A stretch of DNA of 64,000 nt. Origin: Gammaproteobacteria bacterium (GTDB taxonomy: Bacteria; Pseudomonadota; Gammaproteobacteria; Pseudomonadales; Pseudohongiellaceae). A program made the position numbers and the translations under genes. Positions 1-8,648 of the stretch are shown here, piece after piece. Positions within the stretch are counted from its first letter, which is position 1. Each line of letters begins with the position of its first letter. The notes beneath the pieces were generated by a model. It searched no databases and was not told where the DNA came from. It saw only the letters and a list, made by a program, of their open reading frames with translations. The stretch covers positions 1 to 64,000 of the forward strand of contig PBYU01000068.1 of assembly GCA_002730035.1 (NCBI GenBank). The letters run 5' to 3'.

Positions 1-1
1 A

Positions 2-112
2 ACATTTACTTTGGGTAGCCGGGGTGCTCGCGAATGGTTTGAACAATTCACAGAAGAGCGAGGTTTTCCAGAGGATTTAACTCAGGCAATTAGAAACGCT
101 ATTGAGAACTAA
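2..112 (+). CDS. C-terminal end of an unidentified protein (cut by window edge)
   Basis: Reading from base 2 gives an open frame of 36 codons that ends at TAA (110-112). The encoded tail is hydrophilic and acidic, with a motif GSRGAREWFEQF and ending in IRNAIEN. It has normal amino-acid composition for a coding region, so I take it as the end of a real gene that starts before the window. I do not recognise the family from this short tail. It lies just upstream of an att-like site and an integrase remnant, so it may belong either to the host or to an old integrated element. Confidence 0.45.
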   Translation, partial: TFTLGSRGAREWFEQFTEERGFPEDLTQAIRNAIEN

Positions 113-117
113 GACAA

Positions 118-198
118 CTAACTCTCTTCCCTAATCAGTGCCTGTATCGCCTCCAAATGCAGCGCATTGAGGTCTGTTTGCGGCTTATCAGATGAGTG
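118..198 (-). other. Possible C-terminal coding remnant
   Basis: On the minus strand a short frame reads SSDKPQTDLNALHLEAI and ends in LIREES before a TAG at 120-118. Composition is protein-like, but a TGA stop closes the frame about 30 bases upstream and there is no start codon. It may be the tail of a gene whose front was removed when the neighbouring element inserted or decayed. It could equally be chance. Confidence 0.2.
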
Positions 199-238
199 AT
201 TTCAGTAAAGATCACTTACCCTTAGAAGGTGGAGGAAG

Positions 239-256
239 ATCCTGCCTCTTCCGCCA
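239..256 (+). other. tRNA-Ser 3'-end-like sequence, possible att site remnant
   Basis: The string ATCCTGCCTCTTCCGCCA resembles the T-arm 3' strand, acceptor 3' strand and discriminator-CCA of a serine tRNA (…CTCTTCC-G-CCA). No matching 5' half or anticodon arm lies in the 90 bases upstream, so it is not a complete tRNA. Integrases commonly use tRNA 3' ends as attachment sites, leaving a duplicated 3' fragment at the far end of the element. The integrase fragment about 100 bases downstream in the same orientation fits that reading. Confidence 0.35.
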
Positions 257-353
257 TATTTCCGGTAAGACTAACAATTTCAGTTAGTTATCTCTTTTCT
301 ACACCGACTGACAGAGCCAAAAATCCACTTTTTGCTACATTCGGTGATACATT

Positions 354-623
354 TTGAACTCAACTCCCTACCTAATTTGCCGTGATGGCATATACTATTT
401 TAGAAAAGTTTGTCCCAAAGACCTGCTGCCTTTCTTAGGCCGCCAAGAAATCACCAAGTCTTTGCGCACAGCATCAATCAACTTGGCCAAACGGCTGGCT
501 CTGACAATGGCAACAGACCTAGAAAACCTATTCGAGCAATTGCGGCGGGGACTTGGGTTATTAAAGCCCAAGCAAGTCGACCTGCTAGCTTGTACCCCGT
601 CAGCACCTATGGAACAGATATAG
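354..623 (+). pseudogene. Truncated tyrosine recombinase (integrase) N-terminal fragment
   Basis: The 89-residue product begins with a segment (PYLICRDGIYYFRKVCPKDL) matching the usual start of phage-type tyrosine integrases with a DUF6538-like N-terminal domain, followed by the helix SLRTASINLAKRLALTMATDLENLF. Full integrases have roughly 350-450 residues and carry the catalytic R-H-R-Y set in the C-terminal half. None of that is present, and a TAG closes the frame at 621-623. The start is TTG, the first available codon before the conserved segment. This is a dead fragment of an integrative element; the LeuB-like gene follows 170 bases later. Confidence 0.6.
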
Positions 624-794
624 CACTGGGCTAGCAGGATTTGAAACAGAGACATCGCGCGCCCCTCACCACTCAGTTCACTTAGTTCAAGTCTTTATCC
701 ATCAGAATAGGCATACTGCCTGTTCAGTCAGTTGCTTGCGTGGTAAATTACGCGGCTCATTTCTGACCGCTATAACTATTCTCAGGATACCAGT

Positions 795-1892
795 ATGACT
801 TCATACAAAATTGCGCTGCTTGACGGTGACGGCATTGGCCCGGAAATCATGGCCGAGGCGGTCAAGGTCTTGAATCTGGTAGCCCAGCGCAATAACCTGG
901 ATCTCGAATTATTGCCGGGCGCCTTCGGTGCCAGCGCCTACTTCAGCCACGGCCATTCTTTTCCCGACGAAACCAAGGCACTCTGCGACACCGCCGATGC
1001 AATTCTGAAAGGTCCTATTGGACTCAGCCACGAAGAATCAAAGAAGATCCCTGTCGACATGCAACCGGAGCGTGGTGCGCTTCTGCCATTGCGCCGCCGC
1101 TATGACACCTTTGCAAACTTTCGCCCCGTCTACTTACCCAAGGCATTAGCCCGTTTCTCACCCCTGAAACCTGAAATCATCGGAGACGGCATCGACTTCA
1201 TTATCATCAGGGAACTGGTGGGGGGGCTTTATTTCGGCAGCAAGGAAGCTGGCGTTAATGAGCAGGGCAAACGCTACGTCAAAGAGACCCTTGAATACGA
1301 TGAAGACCAGATAGCCCGCATTGCCAGAGTCGCTTTCGAAACCGCCCGCAAGCGCAACAAAGTTTTGCACAACATCCACAAGAGCAATGTGCTGAAGTCC
1401 AGCGTACTGTGGAATGAAGTCATGGGTGAAGTCGGTACCGAGTTTCCGGATGTCGAAGTGCGGCATTTCCTAGTAGACGCCGCGGCAACCTATCTGTGTC
1501 TCAATCCGGGTCAATTCGATGTGATGGTGATGGAGAACATGTTTGGCGATATCCTCAGCGACCAGGGTGGCGGCATACTCGGTTCCCTCGGACTGATGCC
1601 GTCTGCCTGCCTCGGTCCGGACAAGGCCTACTATGAACCATCCCACGGCTCGGCTCCCGATATCGCCGGTCAGGGAATCGCCAATCCCTACTCAATGATT
1701 GGCTCGGTCGCCATGATGCTGGAAATGAGTTTTTCTCTGGATCAGGAAGCGAAAAACATCTGGCATGCCATGCAGAGTGTGTTCGCCCAGGGCTATTCGA
1801 CAGCGGACCTGTCAGCACCAGGATCGGATGTACGCATGATCAGTACGGACGGCTTCGGTGACCTGGTTGTCGAAGAACTCAGCAAGCTTTAG
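795..1892 (+). CDS. 3-isopropylmalate dehydrogenase-like beta-decarboxylating dehydrogenase
   Basis: A 365-residue member of the isopropylmalate/isocitrate dehydrogenase family, which oxidises and decarboxylates a 2-hydroxy acid with NAD(P) and a divalent metal. Visible signatures are GDGIGPEI (11-18), the substrate-binding PERGALLPLRRRYD (91-104), RELVGGLYFG (139-148, the isopropylmalate-dehydrogenase version), HKSNVL (195-200) with the catalytic Lys, the metal-binding GDILSD (251-256) and EPSHGSAPDIAG. Classical LeuB has DKANV where this has HKSNV, a form more like homoisocitrate dehydrogenases, so the exact substrate is uncertain. It is convergent with a LeuA-type synthase, which supports a leucine-like chain-elongation role; leuC and leuD are not nearby. 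A clear ATG start follows CAGGATACCAGT. Confidence 0.85.
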   Translation: MTSYKIALLDGDGIGPEIMAEAVKVLNLVAQRNNLDLELLPGAFGASAYFSHGHSFPDETKALCDTADAILKGPIGLSHEESKKIPVDMQPERGALLPLRRRYDTFANFRPVYLPKALARFSPLKPEIIGDGIDFIIIRELVGGLYFGSKEAGVNEQGKRYVKETLEYDEDQIARIARVAFETARKRNKVLHNIHKSNVLKSSVLWNEVMGEVGTEFPDVEVRHFLVDAAATYLCLNPGQFDVMVMENMFGDILSDQGGGILGSLGLMPSACLGPDKAYYEPSHGSAPDIAGQGIANPYSMIGSVAMMLEMSFSLDQEAKNIWHAMQSVFAQGYSTADLSAPGSDVRMISTDGFGDLVVEELSKL

Positions 1893-1898
1893 GGGCTA

Positions 1899-1942
1899 TT
1901 TATAATTGAGGAAGTACATTCCTGTACTTCTTCAATTATAAA
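1899..1942. terminator. Long dyad between convergent leuB-like and leuA-like genes
   Basis: A 19-bp stem (TTTATAATTGAGGAAGTAC paired with GTACTTCTTCAATTATAAA, one G:U pair) closes a 6-base loop. It sits between two convergent genes, so it can act as a bidirectional terminator. The last codons and stop of the minus-strand gene (stop at 1938-1936) lie inside the stem. The long, AU-rich base lacks a classic GC core plus U-tract. Confidence 0.65.
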
Positions 1943-3471
1943 GAGTGAAGCATGATATTCAGCATGCGTATGGTTGCCTTAACCGCAGCCATTACCTGAT
2001 TGGCGTCCACTCCGCGAGTCTGAAAACTCTGTTGTTCCGATTTCCAGGTGATAATACACTCAGTCAGTGCATCGGTCTTACCTCCACGTGGAATATGTAC
2101 CTCGTAGTCAGTCAATGTTGGCATGACGAAATTTCGGGTCTGTAAGATATTACCGATCGCATCCATGAAGGCATCGAAGCCGCCGTTGCCTGAGCCAGAT
2201 CCCTGCAGTTCTTTCTCTTCTATTGCAACGCGCACACTGGCGGTGCTATCCACATTGAGACCGGTATTGATATAGCAGTTCAAGAGTCTGATGTGCTGAT
2301 AGCCTTTGCTCTCCATGACATCGGCGATGATAAAGGGCAGATCCTCCGAGGTAATGATGTGTTTGGAGTCTCCCAGCTCGACGACCCGCTGCAATACCTT
2401 GGCCAGGTCTTCTTCTGCCAGAGAGATGCCTAGTTCTTCCAGATTATTAATGATAGATGCCTTGCCGCTCATCTTGCCCAGCGCGTAGGTTCGTTTGCGA
2501 TCGAAACGCTCCGGACTCAGGTTGGTAATATACAGGCCGCCTTTCATATCGCCGTCGGCATGAATACCGGCTGTCTGGGTGAATACGTCGGCACCGACAA
2601 CAGGAGTATTGGCGGCTATCCATTTTCCGGAGAAGTTTTCCACCATGTGACTCAGTAGCGCAATCCGGCTCTCGTCGATGGACAGCTGCATGTTGAGCTT
2701 ATCTTTCAGTGCCACAGCCACCTCGGGGAGTGCGGCATTGCCAGCCCGTTCACCCAGACAATTCATCGTGCAGTGAATATTGCTAATACCTGCGTTGACG
2801 GCGGCCATGACATTGGCAGTAGCCAGGCCGTAATCGTTATGTGGGTGAAAATCGAATTCCTGATCTGGAAAGCGCTGCAACATGTCCGTGAGCGCCTCAG
2901 TCACTTCCAGTGGTGACATCAAGCCTAATGTGTCTGGCAATAAGTAGTGGGCAATACCCAGATGGCTGGTTCCCTGCACCATCCCGAATACATAGTCGCG
3001 GCTATCCCGGTAACCGCTTGACCAGTCCTCCAGGTACATATTTACACTCAAGCCCTGCTCCCTGGCGTAGTCGACCGTGCGGCAGATATCGTCGATATGG
3101 CTCTGAAGATTCTTGCCCAGCTGCTCGCGGCAGTGTTTTTCGCTGCCCTTGGTTAAGAGATTAATCACCTTACCGCCAGCGCTAACAATCCAGTCGACGC
3201 TGCGCCGGTAATCCACGAAGCCGAGCACCTCGACCCGATCTGCCATGTCTTCCGTAGCCGCCCATGCCGTAATCTGTGACACCGCCTCCTTTTCGCCATC
3301 GGAAACGCAGGCGGAAGCCACTTCGATGCGGTCCACCTTTAGTGATTGCAGCAGGGCCCGCGCGATACTGACCTTTTCATTGACTGAAAAGGAGACGCCC
3401 TGGGTCTGCTCACCATCACGCAGTGTGGTGTCCATCAGGTATATATGACGGCCTTGATCTGGGGTACTCAT
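1936..3471 (-). CDS. 2-isopropylmalate synthase-type (LeuA-like) acyltransferase
   Basis: A 511-residue HMGL-like TIM-barrel enzyme with the C-terminal LeuA regulatory domain. It condenses acetyl-CoA with a 2-oxo acid. The start reads MDTTLRDGEQTQGVSF, the metal-binding FHPHNDYGLATANV is near residue 210, and CLGERAGNAALPEV follows. The TQGVSF and KVDRIEVAS wording resembles the LeuA variants of Bacteroidetes more than E. coli LeuA or CimA, so isopropylmalate and citramalate synthase are both possible. I chose the ATG at 3471 (AGGA 8 bases upstream) over the adjoining GTG at 3474. Convergent with the LeuB-like dehydrogenase, with which it probably shares a pathway. Confidence 0.8.
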   Translation of the reverse strand: MSTPDQGRHIYLMDTTLRDGEQTQGVSFSVNEKVSIARALLQSLKVDRIEVASACVSDGEKEAVSQITAWAATEDMADRVEVLGFVDYRRSVDWIVSAGGKVINLLTKGSEKHCREQLGKNLQSHIDDICRTVDYAREQGLSVNMYLEDWSSGYRDSRDYVFGMVQGTSHLGIAHYLLPDTLGLMSPLEVTEALTDMLQRFPDQEFDFHPHNDYGLATANVMAAVNAGISNIHCTMNCLGERAGNAALPEVAVALKDKLNMQLSIDESRIALLSHMVENFSGKWIAANTPVVGADVFTQTAGIHADGDMKGGLYITNLSPERFDRKRTYALGKMSGKASIINNLEELGISLAEEDLAKVLQRVVELGDSKHIITSEDLPFIIADVMESKGYQHIRLLNCYINTGLNVDSTASVRVAIEEKELQGSGSGNGGFDAFMDAIGNILQTRNFVMPTLTDYEVHIPRGGKTDALTECIITWKSEQQSFQTRGVDANQVMAAVKATIRMLNIMLHSL

Positions 3472-3667
3472 CACTAATTCCTGAAAATCGGCCCTAAACT
3501 GGGCGATCGATGCTTGCGGGGACGGGATTCTAGCAAAATCTCATGGCAGTCAGAACCCGAAATCTACAGAAATATCCCTCATTTATCCTCGCTCGCCGAG
3601 GTGGGCGCTCCCTATGAGTTGGAAGATATCAATGCGGTTAAGAAGCTGTCGTAGTACCCTTGCCTAA

Positions 3668-4171
3668 TTGACTGCATCCAATCCACACGAATCAGCGGCA
3701 GAACTGCTACAGGACTTCCCTCGCGCCGGTCTATTGCGGCGCTTGGCCGCCCTGCTCTACGATGGCTTCCTGGTAGGCGCCATCTGGATGGTGTTGGGCT
3801 TCGCCCTGCAACTCATCGTTGGCCCCGACACCAATCAACTGGTTGATGGGGTCGTACAGACCGATCCTGTGCTGGACAATATTCTTTTTCTGCTCATGGT
3901 GGCAAGCTGCACAGGCTTCTATGTGTTTTTCTGGACCCGCAGCGGTCAGACGCTGGGCATGATCGCCTGGCGCATCAAACTAGTCTCGTTGGACAATACA
4001 TCGATTACACCGGTGCAGGCCTTATTACGTTTTCTGGCTGCCTGGCCAGCATTTTTCATGTTCGCCCTGGGCTATCTGTGGCTCTACCTGGACCCAAATG
4101 GTGACGCACTGCACGACAAGCTCTCCAGCAGCAAAGTCGTATTGCTGCCGAAGTCGCATCGGTCCTTCTAG
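3668..4171 (+). CDS. RDD family membrane protein
   Basis: A 167-residue integral membrane protein with an RDD domain. The family hallmark is seen in RAGLLRRLAALLYDGFL (conserved Arg and Asp in the first helix, ~20-36), followed by a second hydrophobic segment (~78-95), the amphipathic SGQTLGMIAWRIKLV and a third hydrophobic segment (AWPAFFMFALGYLWLYL). The C-terminal LHDKLSSSKVV is also typical. RDD proteins are poorly characterised; some are linked to ion transport. The TTG start at 3668 is the earliest in-frame option and lacks a good ribosome-binding site. It stands alone between the LeuA-like gene and a convergent cytochrome gene. Confidence 0.8.
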   Translation: MTASNPHESAAELLQDFPRAGLLRRLAALLYDGFLVGAIWMVLGFALQLIVGPDTNQLVDGVVQTDPVLDNILFLLMVASCTGFYVFFWTRSGQTLGMIAWRIKLVSLDNTSITPVQALLRFLAAWPAFFMFALGYLWLYLDPNGDALHDKLSSSKVVLLPKSHRSF

Positions 4172-4185
4172 GATTCCTAACTTAG

Positions 4186-5163
4186 TCACGGATCGAGCGA
4201 TGCCAGGTAAGCCCCAATTACAACAAAATCTTCATTGGAGAGATTGGCTACAGCCTCCTGCATGAGGGGCGACCAACGACCCTTCCGCTTTCCCGTTTGA
4301 AAATCATTCAGTTGGCGAACCAGATAGCTGGGTGAGCGGCCCGCCAAAGCTGGTACGGGTCCGAGTCCTCGCAAATCATCGCCATGGCAAACTCCGCAGG
4401 GAGGAGTTTTTCCATCTCCACCTGTGCTTACCAACTGTCTGCCTTTATCAACACTTCCGATTGGCACATAGGCAATAAATCCAGACCGGGAATCACGCAG
4501 CTCCGTGCGCTCAAGATCTTCAGGCATCTCGATGATCCGTTGCCCGATAGGTTCTGATCCGCCTTGCTCTACAGCTACAAACATCCAGCCTTCCACCGAA
4601 GTCTCGGGCACCGTTTCGGTCTCGATTACTCGAATCCACTGCCGGGGAGTAAGCCTGGCAAAATATTCTGCCGCTGCCCTCGCTTCGCTTTCAGTTGCGT
4701 TAAGACCGATGGCAAGCATTGCTGCAGGAGGCACCATTTGCGGTTCAGAGCTCGATCGTAAGCCGGCTCTGTAATCTGCCATCTGCTGAATGATGTACTC
4801 CGCAGTCAGGCCAGTAAGGCTGGCGTTTTCCGGGCGACCCTGACCATTCGGCAGATGACAGTAGGCACAGGCGAAGACTCCGGGATTCCGGCCTTGGGCC
4901 ACGATAGCGGGCATGACAGGGTGGTCGTCCGAATGCCAGTCGGGGGGACTGTACAGGTTTCGGATTTCCGATAGGACAAACTCGCTTTGACTTCCCGGGA
5001 CACGCTTTGGCAAGCCATCATCCGCTGGCCGCTCAGCACGGGGACTGTTCAGGGCATAGGCCCAGGGAAGATCTGTCTGCGGCAGTGGTTGATCCTGAGC
5101 CTGTAAAACGATGCACGTGCTTAGCAGCACTAGTGTGGCAAATCTGACAATTAACTTATTCAT
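4186..5163 (-). CDS. Periplasmic diheme c-type cytochrome
   Basis: About 325 residues with two covalent heme-binding motifs, CAYCH in the first half and CGVCH in the last quarter, each followed by a Gly-rich stretch and distal Met candidates. The N-terminus MNKLIVRFATLVLLSTC is a signal sequence, and LLSTC could serve as a lipobox. I start at ATG 5163, preceded by AGGA, rather than the ORF-track start at 5202 whose extra 13 residues precede the signal peptide. The arrangement resembles cytochrome c4/c553-type electron carriers. The gene lies in a minus-strand block with another cytochrome and a molybdenum sulfite-oxidase-type enzyme, but no direct partner is adjacent. Confidence 0.8.
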   Translation of the reverse strand: MNKLIVRFATLVLLSTCIVLQAQDQPLPQTDLPWAYALNSPRAERPADDGLPKRVPGSQSEFVLSEIRNLYSPPDWHSDDHPVMPAIVAQGRNPGVFACAYCHLPNGQGRPENASLTGLTAEYIIQQMADYRAGLRSSSEPQMVPPAAMLAIGLNATESEARAAAEYFARLTPRQWIRVIETETVPETSVEGWMFVAVEQGGSEPIGQRIIEMPEDLERTELRDSRSGFIAYVPIGSVDKGRQLVSTGGDGKTPPCGVCHGDDLRGLGPVPALAGRSPSYLVRQLNDFQTGKRKGRWSPLMQEAVANLSNEDFVVIGAYLASLDP

Positions 5164-5225
5164 AGTTTTCAGTCCTGCCATGGTAGCTGCGTGATTTGTC
5201 AAAACCTCGAAAAATCAGCAACTGA

Positions 5226-5570
5226 TTATCGACCGAGAAGCCCCTGGAAGCGAATTACAAGGCTTTGATTGCGGTTCATACGCGTGTCAGTCCAGGGATA
5301 ATCTCCCTTATCGTAGCCGGCGCGCCTATATCTTATTTCGGCTATGCCTTCACTATTGGCACAAGTTGACATATTTCTCTGGCCTGACCTGGTTAGCCGT
5401 ATTCGAAAATAGCTGCGTTTACATATTTTGTCGTACACCGCAAGAGCCAAGCTGTTTCCTGATCCATTACTGAGAGACCAATCTACCATGCCGTATTCAG
5501 GCGGTATGCTGGAATTACAACCCCACAGCAATAAACACAACAAAGGAACTGCTAGTTTAGTCAAATTCAT
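5226..5570 (-). CDS. Small predicted lipoprotein, function unknown
   Basis: A 114-residue product beginning MNLTKLAVPLLCLLLWGCNSS, a signal peptide with lipobox LLWGC. The mature part is short, basic and rich in Arg/Tyr, with two further cysteines (KICKRSYF, STCANSEG) that might form a disulfide. I place the start at ATG 5570 because GGAGACTGGAAAG precedes it; the longer ORF-track version adds residues ahead of the signal peptide. I do not recognise the family. It lies between the diheme cytochrome and the broken beta-helix gene. Confidence 0.6.
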   Translation of the reverse strand: MNLTKLAVPLLCLLLWGCNSSIPPEYGMVDWSLSNGSGNSLALAVYDKICKRSYFRIRLTRSGQRNMSTCANSEGIAEIRYRRAGYDKGDYPWTDTRMNRNQSLVIRFQGLLGR

Positions 5571-5649
5571 CTTTCCAGTCTCCAATGCTATGGATCTTGA
5601 GCCAGTGGAACCATAGAACCATAGAGGACACAAATAAATGGATCTGTCC

Positions 5650-7373
5650 CTATTCCACTACTGTAACTCGCACCGTATCGCTGGTGGATTCCTTCGTTCC
5701 GTCGTGGGAAATATCATATTACAAGTCGAAGTTGAAGTCATACGTGCCAACGGGAGAATTGGCGATGGAAAACAGTTCGAATTCAGGCACATCAACTATT
5801 GCACCTGAATAGGTGATTCCTTCCCCTGGCAACCACCCCAAACTGATGGCATCGAAATAGAAGGTAGCGCTCCCAGCCTGCGCTGTAATCAGCATTTCCA
5901 CGGGAATTCCCGTCGTTGACCCGGCCGTAAGCTGCAGTGAGATTGCCAGCGAATCATCTGAGGCGATAGTCACTGCACCATCCATTCCATTGGCCTCAAT
6001 GTCTGGCACCAGTGCTTGCGGGTAACCGTATTCCAGTGCACCGATATCACTGTTTCCCCCGAATGGCCTCGGCGACCCATCAAAATCTTCCTCTGGTGCT
6101 GCAAGTGAACTCCCGGAATCGATGGCAGATGAAAATCTCCAGCTGTGCCGTCTACAAAAAGCGGCGACCCTTCCAGAAAATCACTACCTTTCGTCTCATC
6201 TTCAGTACCCTGAAATCCATCTATGAGGTTGTAATCTATAGTCACCGGACCCACCGCCGAGGAATCAACCGCAATCTGAAAGTAGAGATTATTGCTGACA
6301 ATGTTATTCCGAATCAGAATATTCTCGGCCTGGGGATTTTCCATCAGAATGCCACCACCCCAATCTACCCAGCCATTATTCACAACGGTATTGTTCACAA
6401 TTTCGACATTGCGGATCGGATGGGAGGCGATGCAGCAGTCGTGAACACTGATACCAACCTGGGCTGAATTGTAAGCCAGGTTATTAAAGATGCGGATGTT
6501 CTCCAGCAATCCTCCCTCTTCGGAGCCGATGGAGAATGAGTCTCCATTAATGTTGTGTACACGATTGTTGAAAACGTCGATGTCATGGGTGTGTTTATCC
6601 TATGATTCGATGTAGATTCCTACATAGGGAATGTCATGTACATGATTACCAAAGATAACTCCGTCCGATGACCCGTCCTTGGCGTCGATTCCTTCACCCC
6701 GGATTGTGTTGCCGTGGAGCACATGATTATTGCTCACAATAAAACCAGTGGTCTCACCCAGGGTAATACATTCGTTAAGGCTGTCGGCGCCCAGATTAGA
6801 CGCCAATTCAACTTCATTGTTGTCGATAGTTACATCAGTAGATCCCCAGACGAAAATCCCCGACGAAGCGGTGTTATAAGTCTGGTTCCCTTCAATAACA
6901 ATCTGGCTTGAACCTTCTACCTGAATGCCCGTGCTTGTCCCAAACGGGCCAACGTTAATAACTCTAAGACCCGTGACTCGAATATACTGACGGTCAAAGA
7001 TATGAAAGAGTCCCTCAAATTCCCCAACCTCCAGGCTCGCGCCGTCGATAATGACCTGTTTGTTATTGTATGCAGAATAGAGAATCTCATTATCCTCGCT
7101 ACCAGAATTGATCGGTGTGATACGTTCGGAGTAGGTTCCGGCTCGAATAAACACGCTGTCACCCGCACTGAGGGTGTCTGCTGCATGCTGAATGCTGGCC
7201 CAGGGTTGATCGAATGTACCTGCGTCACTGTCGCTTCCATTGGGTGCAACAAAGAAGTCAGCAGCAGTCAAATAACAGGGATTGGTCAATGTTATGACAA
7301 GCAGGAGCAATGAAGCCCACCGAAATTTTGGATTGCTTCTGCCTGGTGGGAAGAAGGGAGCGGATAAATTCAT
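5650..7373 (-). pseudogene. Secreted right-handed beta-helix protein, broken by two nonsense codons and a frameshift
   Basis: The ORF track splits this into three pieces, but together they form one gene. The start is MNLSAPFFPPGRS with a signal peptide, then a DUF1565-like segment (DFFVAPNGSDSDAGT) and many parallel beta-helix rungs (IVIEGNQTYN, VTIDNNEVE, VFNNRVHNI, ILIRNNIVSNN). Lesions: an in-frame TAG at 6602-6600 (before DKHTHDIDVFNN); a one-base loss near 6108, where IPG continues as SSLAAPEEDFDG in another frame and then GALEYGY; and a TAA at 5721-5719, after which the same frame continues YDISHDGTKESTSDTVRVTVVE to TAG at 5652-5650. Such proteins are usually extracellular polysaccharide-binding or polysaccharide-cleaving. 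Three independent hits argue for real decay, though one could be a sequencing error. Confidence 0.75.
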
Positions 7374-7528
7374 TGATAGAACTCCCAATTACGATTCCGG
7401 TCAGCTGAATTGTGCGTGAATTAGTCCCTGCCCATATTGATTCATTCGAGACAGTTAGCAACTAGATAGAAAAGGTAATAGGGGACACTTAAGATAATAA
7501 AATAGTGAAAGAGAATGTTTTGCTAAAG

Positions 7529-8479
7529 CTATCGATCAAGCAGGCGTCCCGCACCTCCGAGTTCGTAATACACAACAGGCACAAAATCGACTGCCGTCCA
7601 GCCCGCTTCCTGACCCCATTTCGCATCATATTCTGCGGTAATATTTGCCTCCATTACCTCTTCCAGATGCATCCCGTCTCTGATCATTGCATAGACCTGA
7701 TCACGCACGTCCAGGATCATGTCCAGAAACTCTTGCATTTCCTCGCGACCGACAATACTGAGACCATGACCCGGTATAACTTTTGTGTCCGGGCCAACCA
7801 TATCAATTGCCAGGTCGAGCGCGGCGATGGTGCCTCTTAGGGTGCCTCCGTTATAGAGGTCCACAATCGGATAGCTGGTCGTCCTGAATACATCGCCGAG
7901 ATGTAGTACATCCGACTCGGGAAAGTAGACGAAGGTATCGCCGTCCGTGTGAGCAGGTGGCGCCAGAAATGCCCGAACTTCTTCGCCATTGAGATGAAAA
8001 CCAATCGCATTGTCAAAGGTGATAACAGGGCGCGCTCCCACAGCTTGCTGAGGAGCGAAACTTCCACCCCGTCGGGGATAGTGGGATTTTTCTTCCAGAA
8101 AACGCAGGCGGGTATTGTCGTGAGCGAAGATCAACACGCCCATCTCGGCCAGGTTCTTATTGCCACCGACGTGATCCACGTGAATGTGAGTATTGATCAG
8201 AAATCGAATCTCGCTGTCGGACACTTCTCTCACGGCGGCTACCAGCTTGTCTGATAGTGGTGCGAACAGCGAGTCCACTAGAAGCACGCCATCATCTCCG
8301 ATTTGTACACCGATGTTGCCACCGCCACCGGGTCTCTGCACCATATAGACATTACCGGCAACATGTTCGATGCTGAGTTCGACTCCCTCGAAGTTTCCCT
8401 GTGCGAGTAAGGTGCCTGCTGTAGTCGCAACAAGACTGCTGAAGAAAGTAGCTGCTATAAACCTGGTTAGTTTGTTCAT
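7529..8479 (-). CDS. Exported metallo-beta-lactamase-fold hydrolase
   Basis: A 316-residue protein with an N-terminal signal peptide (ATFFSSLVATTAGTLLAQG) and the MBL-fold zinc motif NTHIHVDHVGG (~95-105), followed by PAHTDGDTFVYF and the final ligand segment VIPGHG. Zinc-dependent hydrolysis in the periplasm is expected. The substrate is not evident: family members include beta-lactamases, lactonases and quinoprotein-associated relay proteins. The N-terminal wording (VYMVQRPGGGGNIGVQIGDDGVLLVD) is common in environmental exported MBL proteins. The ATG start has a purine-rich leader (GGAAGAAGAG). A single-gene unit, with an SDR upstream on the same strand. Confidence 0.85.
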   Translation of the reverse strand: MNKLTRFIAATFFSSLVATTAGTLLAQGNFEGVELSIEHVAGNVYMVQRPGGGGNIGVQIGDDGVLLVDSLFAPLSDKLVAAVREVSDSEIRFLINTHIHVDHVGGNKNLAEMGVLIFAHDNTRLRFLEEKSHYPRRGGSFAPQQAVGARPVITFDNAIGFHLNGEEVRAFLAPPAHTDGDTFVYFPESDVLHLGDVFRTTSYPIVDLYNGGTLRGTIAALDLAIDMVGPDTKVIPGHGLSIVGREEMQEFLDMILDVRDQVYAMIRDGMHLEEVMEANITAEYDAKWGQEAGWTAVDFVPVVYYELGGAGRLLDR

Positions 8480-8648
8480 GTTGTTTTCTCTTCTTCCTGA
8501 TGTTGGTGTAACTTAGAAATGATATTGAGAGGAATATTTTCCAGGAACCCTCTGAACAAGTAGTTGGAATTGATTGTTTGGTTTTTAGCACCCACGCTGG
8601 AAGTTGGTTTCAGTTACCAAAAATGGGCGTTCACAAACTATGGTGCTG

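Noticed and set aside
3520-3654. Open frame with protein-like tail (SSLAEVGAPYELEDINAVKKLS) before the RDD gene
   Set aside because: No start codon with ribosome-binding site and only about 45 codons; it may be a gene remnant, but I cannot support a call.
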